Shown: positions 37,459 through 46,988, counted from the first letter of the stretch. The stretch is DNA of 64,000 nucleotides from Bacillus solitudinis (GCF_002797395.1 NZ_KZ454943.1:1045325-1109324); one strand, 5' to 3'. Translations and numbers: made by a program. Notes: generated by a model from the sequence alone, not told the origin.

Positions 37459-38160
37459 TTACCCCTTTAACTGACGTAGCATTTCTTTAACAAGTAAATA
37501 AGATTGCTGGCTAGCAAGAATTGTAAACTCACTAAAACTCATTGATGCCACGCCGTCAGCCTTATCAGACATAGAACGAATAATCACAAATGGAATGCTA
37601 TTCATTGAGGAAACTTGGGCAACAGCAGCTCCCTCCATTTCGACACAAACACCACCAAATTCTTCTCGAAGCTCTTGAACAAATTCTGCATTTGCGACAA
37701 ACTGATCACCACTGACCACACGCCCTTTCATAATCCTTCGATTTACCAAGGTTCCGGCAGCAGCTTCAGCAATGTTAATAAGATTAGAATCAGCTAAGAA
37801 GTCAGACGCCCCCTCATACATCGGGATTTCTCCACGCTTAAATCCTAAAGGACTAGCATCAATGTCATGCTGCATTGCCGATGTGGAAATAACCAAATCA
37901 CCGACTTCTAAAGATGTATCAAGGGCTCCTGCTACACCAGTAAAAATTAAATTTGTAATTTCAAACATATCAATTAATACCTGTGTCGTGAGAGCTGCAT
38001 TTACCTTTCCGACCCCTGACTTACAAAGAACAATCTCGATGTCTCCAAGTGTTCCTTCATAGAACGTAACAGTTGCAATCGTCCGAATAGTATGTACTTC
38101 CATTTCCGCTTTAAATTGTTCAATTTCTTCACTCATTGCTCCAATTAATCCAATTTTCAA
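37459..38160 (-). CDS. mtnN: 5'-methylthioadenosine/S-adenosylhomocysteine nucleosidase
   Basis: Cleaves adenine from MTA and SAH in methionine salvage and the activated methyl cycle. 233 residues; catalytic Glu12 in GAMSEEIEQF, purine-site VEMEGAA at 173-179 and catalytic Asp199 in RSMSDKA. Start is TTG (38158-38160) with GAGGAGG 7 nt upstream. In B. subtilis this gene lies elsewhere, so it is an insertion between acuC and motS. A dyad over the stop (AAAGGG.TAAC) may terminate it. Confidence 0.94.
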   Translation of the reverse strand: MKIGLIGAMSEEIEQFKAEMEVHTIRTIATVTFYEGTLGDIEIVLCKSGVGKVNAALTTQVLIDMFEITNLIFTGVAGALDTSLEVGDLVISTSAMQHDIDASPLGFKRGEIPMYEGASDFLADSNLINIAEAAAGTLVNRRIMKGRVVSGDQFVANAEFVQELREEFGGVCVEMEGAAVAQVSSMNSIPFVIIRSMSDKADGVASMSFSEFTILASQQSYLLVKEMLRQLKG

Positions 38161-38183
38161 AACAAAGCCTCCTCAGTTATGAT

Positions 38184-38219
38184 AAAAAAAGAAAAGGACC
38201 CAAGGGTCACTCCCTCGGG
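38184..38219 (-). terminator. motS terminator
   Basis: CCCGAGGG / CCCTTGGG hairpin with a 5-nt loop and a long T-rich tract on the minus strand. Confidence 0.8.
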
Positions 38220-38220
38220 C

Positions 38221-38976
38221 TTAATACGTGTCGCCTTCCAAATAGGTTGGATCAGAAATTACGATAACCACACGCCGGTTTATTTTCAAATTTTCAACTG
38301 TCGTATTTGGAACAACTGGTCTCGTATCGCCATAACCCGTAGCAACAAATCGACTAGCTTCTAAATTATTATTTTCCACAAGATAACGAATAACACTACT
38401 TGCTCTTGCACCGGAGAGTTCCCAATTCGAAGGGTAGCGAAAATTTGATATCGGACGACTATCGGTATGTCCTTCAACTTTAACCATATTCGGAATTGCA
38501 GCTAGTAAGGTGCCTACCTTTTCTAGGAATGGCTCTGCTGACTGTATCAGTTCTGACTCGGCCGTTTCAAATAATGTTCGTTCTTGTAAAACTAGAACAA
38601 CCCCACGGTCATCTCTCGTCGCTGATACCAGCTCCTTCATTTCATTAACTTCAAGGAATTCTTGAACCTCTTCAAGAAGATTATCCATATTTACATCAAC
38701 ATTTTCATTCTCTTCGAAATCGCCTTCTTTAAAAGGATCTTTTTGCTCTTCTCCTTTTTCCTCAGTAGGGTTTTCAAATTCAACAACAGAAGGCATAAAT
38801 TCAAAGATGTTTCGTTGTTGAAAGGAATCTGCAATCGCTCGAAACTTCTGAGCATCAACAACAGACATTGAAAAAAGCAAAATAAAGAACACAAGAATTA
38901 ATGTGACGAGATCTGCGAACGTAACCATCCATTTCGGAGCACCCTTTTCCTCTGGTTGCCGCCTACGCTGCATCAT
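38221..38976 (-). CDS. motS: flagellar stator subunit MotS (MotB family)
   Basis: The peptidoglycan-anchored half of an ion-driven stator. One membrane helix near residues 20-40, with the ion-binding Asp in KWMVTFADLV. The OmpA-like peptidoglycan-binding domain is at about 120-250 (VEGHTDSRPISN, NWELSGARAS). Several in-frame starts are possible; the third codon of the longest frame has a 6-nt spacing from AGGGG, so 38976 is used. Position beside ccpA identifies it as MotS (YtxE). Na+ or K+ preference cannot be told from this sequence. Confidence 0.9.
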   Translation of the reverse strand: MMQRRRQPEEKGAPKWMVTFADLVTLILVFFILLFSMSVVDAQKFRAIADSFQQRNIFEFMPSVVEFENPTEEKGEEQKDPFKEGDFEENENVDVNMDNLLEEVQEFLEVNEMKELVSATRDDRGVVLVLQERTLFETAESELIQSAEPFLEKVGTLLAAIPNMVKVEGHTDSRPISNFRYPSNWELSGARASSVIRYLVENNNLEASRFVATGYGDTRPVVPNTTVENLKINRRVVIVISDPTYLEGDTY

Positions 38977-39763
38977 TTTCATCCCCTAATTCTTCCTTTT
39001 TAAGCTTATCACTTAAAAATGCACTTAGCTTTTCTTCTAAAATTTTAGGATTTTGTCCAGATTGAACTCCAATGACTCCTTCAATAATAATTTGCTTCAC
39101 AAAAACTTCTTGATCGGTTTTATTCGTAAGTTTTGTAGCCATAGGTAAAAAGATTAAATTCGCCATAACTGACCCATATAATGTTGTTAGTAATGCAACT
39201 GCCATATTCGGCCCTAATGTTGACGGGTCATTTAAATTTTGAAGCATTAACACGAGTCCGACAAGTGTTCCAATCATTCCCCAAGCTGGCGCATACTCAC
39301 CAGCCTTTTCTAAAACAGATCTTCCCTTTCGGTGACGTTCCTCCATCGCGATTACTTCTGCCATCATAATATCTTTAATAATATCAGGCTCGATGCCATC
39401 TACAGCAAGAAGGACTCCTTTACGGATAAAGGGGTCTTCTACGTCTTCTAGACCTGCTTCAAGTGCTAGTAACCCTTCTCTTCTCGCTCTCCCTGATAAA
39501 TCCACAAATGTGTTTATTAACTTTTGAAGATCATGATTTTCTGTACGAAAAGCCTCTCGTAATATTTTGGGTATAGTTTTTAATTCAGGCAATGAAAACG
39601 TGATTACAATTGCCGAAACTAATCCTCCTACAACAATAAGAACCGAAGCAAGTTGAATGAAGAATATTAAACCAGATGGTCCTGCATTTGAAAAAACAGC
39701 CATCAGCAGGACAACAACCCCTAAAATGATTCCTATCGGTGTCATTATGTCAAATTTTTTCAT
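38963..39763 (-). CDS. motP: flagellar stator subunit MotP (MotA family)
   Basis: 266 residues with four membrane segments (about 8-25, 33-55, 153-173, 183-205) and a cytoplasmic loop between the second and third that contacts the rotor. The MotA/TolQ/ExbB motif region is GEYAPAWGMIGTLVGLVLML. AAGGAG precedes the ATG. It overlaps motS by 14 nt and follows ccpA on the same strand after 21 nt, so one ccpA-motPS operon is likely, as in B. subtilis. Confidence 0.93.
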   Translation of the reverse strand: MKKFDIMTPIGIILGVVVLLMAVFSNAGPSGLIFFIQLASVLIVVGGLVSAIVITFSLPELKTIPKILREAFRTENHDLQKLINTFVDLSGRARREGLLALEAGLEDVEDPFIRKGVLLAVDGIEPDIIKDIMMAEVIAMEERHRKGRSVLEKAGEYAPAWGMIGTLVGLVLMLQNLNDPSTLGPNMAVALLTTLYGSVMANLIFLPMATKLTNKTDQEVFVKQIIIEGVIGVQSGQNPKILEEKLSAFLSDKLKKEELGDENDAA

Positions 39764-39784
39764 GATTTACTCCTTGATTATTTA

Positions 39785-40783
39785 TTACTTTGTTGATTGT
39801 CTAAACTCAATTCGATGAGGTAATACAACAATATGGTCTTCTACTTCCTCTTTGTTCATATATTTCGTTAAAAGTCTCATGGAAACGGCTCCAATGTCAT
39901 ACATTGGTTGAACAACAGTAGATAGAGTGGGTCGAACCATTACTGCTAGTCGTGTATTGTCAAATCCAAGTACCTCAAAATCTTCAGGAACATTGAATCC
40001 TTTGTCCTGAGCACCATGAATAATACCAAGTGCCATTTCATCTGTTGCAGCAAAAATAGCTGTTGGTTTAGAAGGATTATTAACGAAAGAATCCATTGCT
40101 TCAATTCCAGAATCGTATGAGTAATCGCCGATAACAATTAGTTCATCATTAAATGGTATCTTTGCAGTCTCAAGGGCACTTCGATAACCTGCAAATTTCA
40201 AATAACCGTTAATAGGATCATCAAGTGAACCTGACAGCATACCGATTTTTGTATGACCCTTCTCAATAAGATTTGTAATTGCATCATGGACAGCTTGTTT
40301 ATAATCAATATTTACAGAAGGAATTTCCTTCGCTTCGTCCAAAGTTGCTGCCAAAACAATCGGAACAGGCGAACGCTTAAATTGTTCAACATGTTCGTCT
40401 GTTATATGTCCACCCATAAATACAATACCATCAACTTGTTTTTCAAGTAATGTGTTTAGTAGGTGAATTTCTTTATCCTTATTTTGGTCAGAATTACAAA
40501 GAATAATATTATACTTGTACATCGTCGCAATATCCTCAATCCCTCTTGCCAGTTCAGCAAAAAAGATGTTTGAGATATCTGGAATGATAACCCCAACAGT
40601 TGTGGTTTTTTTACTAGCCAAACCACGAGCCACTGCATTAGGTCTGTACCCTAATCGTTCAATTGCTTCAAGCACCTTTTTTCGAGTTGTTGGTTTTACA
40701 TTTGGATTGCCATTGACAACGCGTGAAACGGTTGCCATTGATACACCTGCTTCTCTTGCTACATCATAAATTGTCGTATTCAA
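39785..40783 (-). CDS. ccpA: catabolite control protein A
   Basis: LacI/GalR-family master regulator of carbon catabolite control; binds cre sites with HPr-Ser-P. 332 residues. DNA-binding domain at 1-55 ([20 protein letters not shown], hinge [13 protein letters not shown]), then the periplasmic-binding-like core. Start is TTG (40781-40783) with GAGGAGG upstream; no ATG is available nearby. Its own promoter is at 40835-40863. Two of its probable targets, ackA and acsA, are in this window. Confidence 0.97.
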   Translation of the reverse strand: MNTTIYDVAREAGVSMATVSRVVNGNPNVKPTTRKKVLEAIERLGYRPNAVARGLASKKTTTVGVIIPDISNIFFAELARGIEDIATMYKYNIILCNSDQNKDKEIHLLNTLLEKQVDGIVFMGGHITDEHVEQFKRSPVPIVLAATLDEAKEIPSVNIDYKQAVHDAITNLIEKGHTKIGMLSGSLDDPINGYLKFAGYRSALETAKIPFNDELIVIGDYSYDSGIEAMDSFVNNPSKPTAIFAATDEMALGIIHGAQDKGFNVPEDFEVLGFDNTRLAVMVRPTLSTVVQPMYDIGAVSMRLLTKYMNKEEVEDHIVVLPHRIEFRQSTK

Positions 40784-40834
40784 AATAATCCTCCTCTATA
40801 TAAACATCAGTAATGCGTAGTTTAATGTATTGTA

Positions 40835-40863
40835 ATCATACGATACTATCGGGAGGTCTGCAA
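40835..40863 (-). promoter_or_regulatory. ccpA promoter
   Basis: TTGCAG (40858-40863), 17 bp, TATGAT (40835-40840) on the minus strand. The spacer contains the palindrome CGATACTATCG. Confidence 0.7.
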
Positions 40864-40887
40864 CGTCTTTACTACTTATATCGACAG

Positions 40888-40919
40888 CTTATGAAAAAAA
40901 TTTCATACATTTTCATAAG
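40888..40919. repeat. 10-bp inverted repeat upstream of the ccpA promoter
   Basis: CTTATGAAAA (40888-40897) and TTTTCATAAG (40910-40919) with a 12-bp spacer lie just upstream of the ccpA -35. It could be an operator or a structural element. Confidence 0.55.
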
Positions 40920-40988
40920 TTGTATTTATTTTTTTAAAAAAAAGGGCGAAATTCGTAGGAAAATCGGTAGTATATTTACTAAAATACG

Positions 40989-41027
40989 CAAAAAAACAAC
41001 CCTTCTTTATTGAGAGGGCTGTTTTTG
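40989..41027 (-). terminator. aroA terminator
   Basis: CAAAAACAGCCCTC / GAAGGGTTGTTTTTTTG pairing on the minus strand followed by a U-run; one mismatch. Confidence 0.8.
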
Positions 41028-41031
41028 CTTA

Positions 41032-42108
41032 CTAGTTCTTATATAAACCTGATGCAATTAATTCATCCAAGAATTTATTAAATGTTGGGATATCCATTTG
41101 TTGAGCAGAATCTGAAAGGGCAACCGCTGGATCCGGATGTACTTCAGCCATAACGGCATCTGCACCAATTGCTAATGCGGCTTTTGCTGTTGGTAACAAT
41201 AGGTCACGTCGTCCCGTTGAATGTGTCACATCCACAAGAACCGGCAAATGAGTTTCTTGCTTAAGAATTGGAACAGCAGAAATATCTAACGTGTTACGTG
41301 TTGCTTTCTCGTACGTACGAATTCCTCTTTCGCAAAGCATAATATTACTATTACCTTTTGAGACAATATATTCAGCAGCGTGAATGAATTCCTCAATCGT
41401 TGCAGCTAACCCTCGCTTAAGCAAAACTGGCTTTTTAACTGAACCAGCTGTTTTTAGAAGTTCAAAGTTTTGCATATTACGTGCACCAATTTGAATAACA
41501 TCAACATACTCAATTGCCATTTCAATATCAGATGGACTTACTATTTCACTAATAACAACCATATCTAATTCATCTGCGACACGCTTAAGAATTTGAAGTC
41601 CTTCCAAACCAAGCCCTTGGAAGTCATATGGAGATGTACGAGGCTTAAATGCACCCCCACGTAAAAGTTTTAATCCGCGTTTCTTCATTGCCTTTGCGAC
41701 AGCAAGAACTTGCTCGTAGCTTTCAACTGCACAAGGACCCATAACTAGGCGCTGACGTCCATCACCGATTAATTCACCCTTTAAATCAACAATTGTATTT
41801 TCTGGATGCTTTTTACGAGATACGAGTAATGCCTTACTATTATCGTCTTCTTGTAATTCTAAGCTTGCTTTAAAAATTTGCTTGAAGATATGCTGAAGTG
41901 TGGACGTTTCAAATGGACCTTCGTTATTTGCTGCAATATGATCAAGCATCGCACGCTCACGAACAGGATCGAAACGATTAACACCTTGGGTTCCTTTAAT
42001 TTTACCAACTTCTTGCACAAGCTGAGCTCGCTCATTTATTAAGTCTAATAATTTTATATTCACCTCGTCTAAAGATGCTCTTAGCTTTTCTACTTGATCA
42101 TTCCCCAT
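41032..42108 (-). CDS. aroA: bifunctional chorismate mutase / DAHP synthase
   Basis: First enzyme of aromatic amino acid synthesis (DAHP from PEP and erythrose-4-P), with an N-terminal AroQ chorismate mutase domain (about 1-90) that gives feedback control by prephenate and chorismate. 358 residues. DAHP motifs: MGPCAVES (about 122-129), [17 protein letters not shown] (about 148-164) and DVTHSTGRR near 290. GGAG lies about 9 nt before the ATG. Named aroA in Bacillus, unlike E. coli aroA. Confidence 0.96.
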   Translation of the reverse strand: MGNDQVEKLRASLDEVNIKLLDLINERAQLVQEVGKIKGTQGVNRFDPVRERAMLDHIAANNEGPFETSTLQHIFKQIFKASLELQEDDNSKALLVSRKKHPENTIVDLKGELIGDGRQRLVMGPCAVESYEQVLAVAKAMKKRGLKLLRGGAFKPRTSPYDFQGLGLEGLQILKRVADELDMVVISEIVSPSDIEMAIEYVDVIQIGARNMQNFELLKTAGSVKKPVLLKRGLAATIEEFIHAAEYIVSKGNSNIMLCERGIRTYEKATRNTLDISAVPILKQETHLPVLVDVTHSTGRRDLLLPTAKAALAIGADAVMAEVHPDPAVALSDSAQQMDIPTFNKFLDELIASGLYKN

Positions 42109-42319
42109 TCTCTACCACTCCTCTATTCTTAATTCTTCTATATGATAAGGTTAATTATAAATGATTAAGTATAGAAAGTCACTACTTTTCTCTTTAATAC
42201 TTAAAAGCTTTTAAGCGCTAAAGTATTTTTTATATCTCTTCCTCTTACCTTTTTCAATACTATTTAGTAAAATGAAGGGAAGTTAAGGATGTATATTTTA
42301 GAAATGAAGGTGATCGCTA

Positions 42320-44485
42320 TTGTCGAATGAAACCTTTTCTCCCCTTTTTGCACTTGATATTGGAACACGGTCTGTAGTAGGACTTTTACTAAAGCAAACA
42401 AAGGACCAATTTGAACTCTTAGATATCGAGATTATAGAGCATCATGAACGGTCAATGCTTGACGGCCAAATCCATGATGTTCCAGCTGTTGCGGCTGTCA
42501 TTCAAAAAGTAAAAGATAGATTAGAAGAAAAGCACGGGCCCCTGCACAAGGTATGTGTAGCTGCTGCTGGTCGTTCTTTAAAAACGAAACGAGCAACATT
42601 TGAAGTAGACATTAAAGGAAAACCAATGTTTGAGCGAAATGACCTTCTTCATTTAGAGCTTAGTGCTGTACAACAGGCTCAATATGAACTGGCACAGGAG
42701 AAAGAAAAAGAATCCTTTGTTCACTACTATTGTGTTGGTTATTCAGTACTAACGTATAAACTTGATCATCAGCTGATAGGAAGTTTATTAGATCAGAATG
42801 GACAAATTGCGACTGTAGAGGTGATAGCAACTTTTTTACCAAAGGTTGTCGTTGAATCCTTGTTAGCCGCTTTATCTCGAGTCAACCTTGAATTAGAAGC
42901 ACTTACCCTTGAACCAATCGCGGCGATAAACGTCTTAATTCCTCCTTCAATGCGTCGTCTGAACGTCTCCCTCGTGGATATTGGAGCAGGAACATCAGAT
43001 ATTGCTTTAACCGATGAAAATACGGTCATAGCATATGGAATGGTTCCCGTTGCTGGTGATGAAATTACTGAAGCCATAAGTGACCACTTCTTGCTCGATT
43101 TTCCTGACGCTGAAAATGTAAAGCGTCAGCTATTAACGAAAGAAGAGATTACCCTTCAAGATATACTTGGTTTTGAAACGACATATTCTCGTCAGGATAT
43201 TTTAATTCCTATCGAGCCGGCAATTCGTAAACTAGCCCAAACGATCAGTGAGGAAATTTTGAGATTAAACGGAAAAGCCCCTAAAGCTGTGATGCTAGTC
43301 GGTGGGGGAAGTTTAACACCTAATTTAGCAAAGTTCATCTCTCAATATTTAGAACTACCTGAAAACCGGGTTGCCATTCGTGGATTGGATGCAATTAAAA
43401 AATTAAAGATATCAAATGAGCTTACTTATGGTCCAGAGCTAGTTACACCTATTGGAATTGCTATTGCTGCAAAAGAGAATCCAATTGAGTATATTAGTGT
43501 CAGGGTAAATGACCAAACACTACGATTATTTGACGTAAAGCGTCTGACAGTTGGTGATGGTTTACTAGCTGCCGGTGTTGATATCTCCAAGTTGTATGGA
43601 AAACCAGGCCTTGCAAAAATGGTAACAATTGAAGAAAGATTAATATCCATTCCAGGAGAACATGGAAAACCACCTAAAATCCTAAAAAATGCGGAACCAA
43701 CATCTTTAGATGCACCATTAAAAGCAGGTGATTATCTTTTGGTTGAACGCGGAGAACACGGAAGGCAGGCTTCCATCACGCTGATGGAGCTTGTAGGGGA
43801 TATTCCTACTCTTAATTTAACTATTAATCAACAATCGTACTCCTTACCTGCCCAAATTATCCGAAATGGGACTAGCGTTGCCCCTCAAGAAGAGGTTCAA
43901 GAGCGTGATACAATCAGTTTACGACTTCCAAAAACGATACGGGACACGTTCATTCAATTGAACCTATCTTTAGAGTCTTTTTTAACGTATTCATTAACCG
44001 TTAATGAGAAAGAAGTAATTGTTCCAAGTTCAAAGAAATCGTTGTTTAAAAATGGAAGTCCTGCTCGGTTAGACGACACTATAACAAATTTCGACCGACT
44101 TGAATGGCAAACAAGTGGTGAAACTACTAATTTACCCACTGTACTTGATTTATTAAAAGTCTTAAAAATTCGTGCTTCGACATCTATTTCTATTTTCTTT
44201 AATGATAAACCGATTACTATAGAAAAGTCTTTAGTCGATGTTCATCGTGGGAACACTTCGCTACTGTTGTCGGATCATATAATTATCAACGATATTATTA
44301 CTGTTAATACAAAAAAGGCAAATTCCTTTATATTACAGGATGTTTTTTCAGAGGTTGATGTCGATTTAAGTGATACTGTTAATAAATCTCTTACTCTCCG
44401 TCGAAATGGTGAGAACACAGGATTTAGTGACACTATTTTTAATGGGGATCGCATCGAGCTTTCACTCCATGCCACAGATAGTTAA
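42320..44485 (+). CDS. FtsA/actin-like ATPase with a long C-terminal repeat region
   Basis: 721 residues. The N-terminal half (about 1-370) is an FtsA/PilM-type actin fold: LDIGTRSVVGLL (phosphate 1), LVDIGAGTSDIAL (about 216-228) and LVGGGSLTPNL (about 327-337). From about 390 there are at least four or five segments of 60-80 residues with a shared pattern (VNDQTLRL, INQQSYSLPAQI, VNEKEVIVPSS, FNDKPITIEKS, RRNGENTGF), each with a GD.I- or D.I-type end. They look like beta-grasp or SLBB-like modules. No membrane helix. Start TTG with AAGGTGA. Its function is unknown. Confidence 0.8.
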   Translation: MSNETFSPLFALDIGTRSVVGLLLKQTKDQFELLDIEIIEHHERSMLDGQIHDVPAVAAVIQKVKDRLEEKHGPLHKVCVAAAGRSLKTKRATFEVDIKGKPMFERNDLLHLELSAVQQAQYELAQEKEKESFVHYYCVGYSVLTYKLDHQLIGSLLDQNGQIATVEVIATFLPKVVVESLLAALSRVNLELEALTLEPIAAINVLIPPSMRRLNVSLVDIGAGTSDIALTDENTVIAYGMVPVAGDEITEAISDHFLLDFPDAENVKRQLLTKEEITLQDILGFETTYSRQDILIPIEPAIRKLAQTISEEILRLNGKAPKAVMLVGGGSLTPNLAKFISQYLELPENRVAIRGLDAIKKLKISNELTYGPELVTPIGIAIAAKENPIEYISVRVNDQTLRLFDVKRLTVGDGLLAAGVDISKLYGKPGLAKMVTIEERLISIPGEHGKPPKILKNAEPTSLDAPLKAGDYLLVERGEHGRQASITLMELVGDIPTLNLTINQQSYSLPAQIIRNGTSVAPQEEVQERDTISLRLPKTIRDTFIQLNLSLESFLTYSLTVNEKEVIVPSSKKSLFKNGSPARLDDTITNFDRLEWQTSGETTNLPTVLDLLKVLKIRASTSISIFFNDKPITIEKSLVDVHRGNTSLLLSDHIIINDIITVNTKKANSFILQDVFSEVDVDLSDTVNKSLTLRRNGENTGFSDTIFNGDRIELSLHATDS

Positions 44486-44514
44486 AGAACAAGAATCAAT
44501 TTTTTTTGTTCTTT
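44485..44514 (+). terminator. terminator after the ftsA-like gene
   Basis: AAAGAACAA / TTGTTCTTT stem with a T-rich loop immediately after the stop. Confidence 0.6.
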
Positions 44515-44540
44515 CCATAAAGTTAGGAGGACAGGTTCTT

Positions 44541-44600
44541 TCATTCGGCAGCTTGTAAGGTCTTAACTCGGTATTGTACCGGGCTTAGGCCTTTTAATTT
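44541..44600 (-). pseudogene. IS3-family transposase remnant (OrfB C-terminus)
   Basis: The minus strand encodes FPKLKGLSPVQYRVKTLQAAE and stop. KLKGLSPVQYR is the hallmark end of IS3/IS150-group transposases. Only about 20 codons survive, and the sequence after the stop (CTGTCCTCCTAACTTTATGG) resembles the IS end. The rest of the 321-bp gap (to 44807) has no gene. It includes a long-loop hairpin CACGCAACTC / GAGTTTGCGTG (44663-44722) with a T-run that may terminate ytxGH. Confidence 0.75.
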
Positions 44601-44807
44601 TGGAAATATTATCATGTTGAGGTTATCAAACAAGTGGATCGATAGAATTGAGCACAAAAAAACACGCAAACTCTCACTTCCTTCACACTGCCAAGAAACA
44701 AGTAGAGGAGTCGAGTTGCGTGCGTTATTATTTTCCCTTCATAAATCCCCGGTTTAGGATAGATGGTGTCAGACACTCAGGGTATTGTTCATCTTACGCG
44801 GGATTTT

Positions 44808-45260
44808 TTAATTTTCTCGTTTATCTTCTTCTTCAGAAATCTTATTATAAATATCGTCTACCTCTTCTTTGACTGTCTGCGAGATTTCTTCGCCACTTTC
44901 TTGAACACTTACAGCTACATCATCTGCAAGTTCTTGAGCTGTGTCTGCTGTATTCTCTGCTTCCGACTTCCCTATCGCAGCCACATCCTTCACTTTATCA
45001 ACAACCTGTGAGGATTGGTCCTGAACAACCTTAGCAACCTGCGAGGATTTTTCTTTCGCATACGAAGCCCACTCATTTCCTTTTTCATAAGCAGTTGTAG
45101 TAAATTGATTTGTTTTCTCACGAGCAATCTGAGCTTGATCATTTAATTCACTTCTTAACTCTTTCCCTGACTTTGGGGCTAAAAGTAAAGCGCCAGCTAC
45201 TCCTACAAAACCACCAATCAAAGTTCCGATTAAAAAATCTTTCGTATTCATATCCCCCAT
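44808..45260 (-). CDS. ytxH: YtxH-family general stress protein
   Basis: 150 residues, starting at the ATG 45260 after AAGGAGGAG; the open frame upstream lacks a site. YtxH domain: a glycine-rich membrane segment LIGTLIGGFVGVAGALLLAPKSGKELR (about 9-35; core GGFVGVAGALLLAP), then a long Ala/Glu/Lys-rich helix to the end. In B. subtilis ytxGHJ is a sigma-B operon; here ytxJ is missing. Co-transcribed with ytxG (13 nt apart). Confidence 0.9.
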   Translation of the reverse strand: MGDMNTKDFLIGTLIGGFVGVAGALLLAPKSGKELRSELNDQAQIAREKTNQFTTTAYEKGNEWASYAKEKSSQVAKVVQDQSSQVVDKVKDVAAIGKSEAENTADTAQELADDVAVSVQESGEEISQTVKEEVDDIYNKISEEEDKREN

Positions 45261-45273
45261 ACTTAACTCCTCC

Positions 45274-45708
45274 TTATGTAGTTGGTTCTTGATCACTTTT
45301 TCTTTTTTGTTTAAATTTATTATATAAATCAATCGCAACGTTTCCCCACTTTACAGCCTGTGCAATATTATCCGACTGATTCTCAGTTGTAGTCGAAACC
45401 ACAGTTGAAACGTTCCGAATAGATTGATTCACTTGTTGAAATGAACTTCCCAATTCTTTCACGGATGTAAAAACTGTGTTGAGCGCCTCTGATTTATCTT
45501 GTATATCGTCTGCAAGCTGATTTGTTCGGTGCAAAAGCTCTTCTGTTTCTTTCGTAATACCATTCATTTGTTTCTCGAGACCTTCCATCGTATTCGCAAC
45601 ATGAAAGAGTGTACGATTAACTGATTTCAAAGTTATCACGAGATAGATAACAAGAATAGCAAATGCGATTGCGGCTATAATAGCACTTATGTACAATAAT
45701 GACTCCAT
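45274..45708 (-). CDS. ytxG: YtxG, DUF948 general stress protein
   Basis: 144 residues. N-terminal membrane helix (LLYISAIIAAIAFAILVIYLV, core about 3-23), then a coiled-coil typical of DUF948 (NRTLFHVANTMEGLEKQM and onwards). The start at 45708 fits the GGAGGG site and the known length; the frame is open to 45744. A sigma-B promoter lies just upstream. Function unknown, induced by stress in B. subtilis. Confidence 0.9.
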   Translation of the reverse strand: MESLLYISAIIAAIAFAILVIYLVITLKSVNRTLFHVANTMEGLEKQMNGITKETEELLHRTNQLADDIQDKSEALNTVFTSVKELGSSFQQVNQSIRNVSTVVSTTTENQSDNIAQAVKWGNVAIDLYNKFKQKRKSDQEPTT

Positions 45709-45734
45709 AGAACAATTCCCTCCTTTGTTTCCAA

Positions 45735-45760
45735 TTACCCACATTAACTTCTCGTTAAAC
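45735..45760 (-). promoter_or_regulatory. sigma-B promoter of ytxGH
   Basis: GTTTAA (45755-45760), 14 bp, GGGTAA (45735-45740) on the minus strand, against consensus GTTTAA-N12-15-GGGTAT. Confidence 0.8.
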
Positions 45761-45872
45761 TTCTGTATTAACTATTTCTAGAAAAGTTAATCAATTCCTG
45801 CAAAAATATTATAAATTAGCTTGTTTTCCCAAAATCATTTAGACTGTGCTTATCATGAGAAGGAGGTAAAAA

Positions 45873-46988
45873 ATGAAAGATCCACGTATTCTTACATTAG
45901 CAAAAAACTTAGTACAGTATTCAGTTAATTTACAACCAGATGAAAATATCCTGATTGAAAATTTCGGTTTACAGCGAGAACTAGTAACAGCCATTGTTGA
46001 AAAGGTGTATGAATCTGGAGGAAATCCTTTTGTCTTAATTAAGGATCACCGCGTCGAACGAGCTTTATTACTAGGTGCTAACAAAGAACAACTAACAACG
46101 CAAGCAAAGATAGAAGCAAGTTTAATGGCGCAGATGAATGCATACATTGGGTTACGAGCCGGCGATAATATATCAGAACTGGCCGATGTACCTAGTGAAC
46201 AAATGGCTCTTCACGGGAAAACAATTGGCAAAATTGTTCATCATGACATTAGAGTTCCTCAAACGAAGTGGGTGGTACTCCGTTATCCAACTTCATCTAT
46301 GGCTCAGCTAGCAAATAAGAGTACCGACGCATTTGAAGATTTTTACTTTAACGTCTGTAATTTAGATTATCAAAAAATGAGTGAAGCTATGGAACCACTT
46401 GTTGAATTAATGAACAAAACAGATAAAGTTCACCTTAAAGGTCTAAACACAGATATTACCTTTTCAATTAAAGACATACCTGCAATAAAATGTGCAGGGG
46501 AACATAATATACCAGATGGAGAAGTCTTTACAGCTCCTATACGTGATTCAGTCAATGGCACGATAACGTATAATACCCCTTCTCCATATCAGGGATTCAC
46601 ATTCAAAGAGGTTAGCTTAACGTTTAAAAATGGAAAAATCGTTGAGTCATCCGCTAATGACTCAGTGCGACTTGAAAATATCCTAAATACAGATGAAGGT
46701 GCAAGATTCATTGGCGAATTTGCGATTGGGGTGAACCCATATATTAAGCATCCTATGAAAGATATATTATTTGACGAAAAAATTGATGGTAGCTTTCACT
46801 TTACACCTGGTCAATGCTATGAGGAAACCTCAAATGGAAATCAATCATCCGTTCACTGGGATCTCGTCATGATTCAACGACCTGACTATGGTGGCGGTGA
46901 AATCTATTTTGATGATCAATTGATTCGTAAAGATGGTAAATTCGTTTTACCCGAGCTTGAAGCTTTAAATCCTGAAAACCTCCTATAA
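45873..46988 (+). CDS. M29-family aminopeptidase
   Basis: 371 residues, leucyl aminopeptidase/aminopeptidase T type, a cytoplasmic dinuclear metallopeptidase. Metal-ligand region EHNIPDGEVFTAP at about 210-222, with GEFAIGVNPYIK near 284-295 and SSVHWDLV near 325-332. AAGGAGG precedes the ATG. It may be called ampS or pepS; in B. subtilis the gene is elsewhere. It stands divergent from ytxG. Confidence 0.88.
   Translation: MKDPRILTLAKNLVQYSVNLQPDENILIENFGLQRELVTAIVEKVYESGGNPFVLIKDHRVERALLLGANKEQLTTQAKIEASLMAQMNAYIGLRAGDNISELADVPSEQMALHGKTIGKIVHHDIRVPQTKWVVLRYPTSSMAQLANKSTDAFEDFYFNVCNLDYQKMSEAMEPLVELMNKTDKVHLKGLNTDITFSIKDIPAIKCAGEHNIPDGEVFTAPIRDSVNGTITYNTPSPYQGFTFKEVSLTFKNGKIVESSANDSVRLENILNTDEGARFIGEFAIGVNPYIKHPMKDILFDEKIDGSFHFTPGQCYEETSNGNQSSVHWDLVMIQRPDYGGGEIYFDDQLIRKDGKFVLPELEALNPENLL

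Noticed and set aside
42210-42223. cre-like TTTAAGCGCTAAAG between aroA and the ftsA-like gene
   Set aside because: It has a good centre but lacks the G at position 2 and the CA end; too weak to call beside the perfect acsA site.
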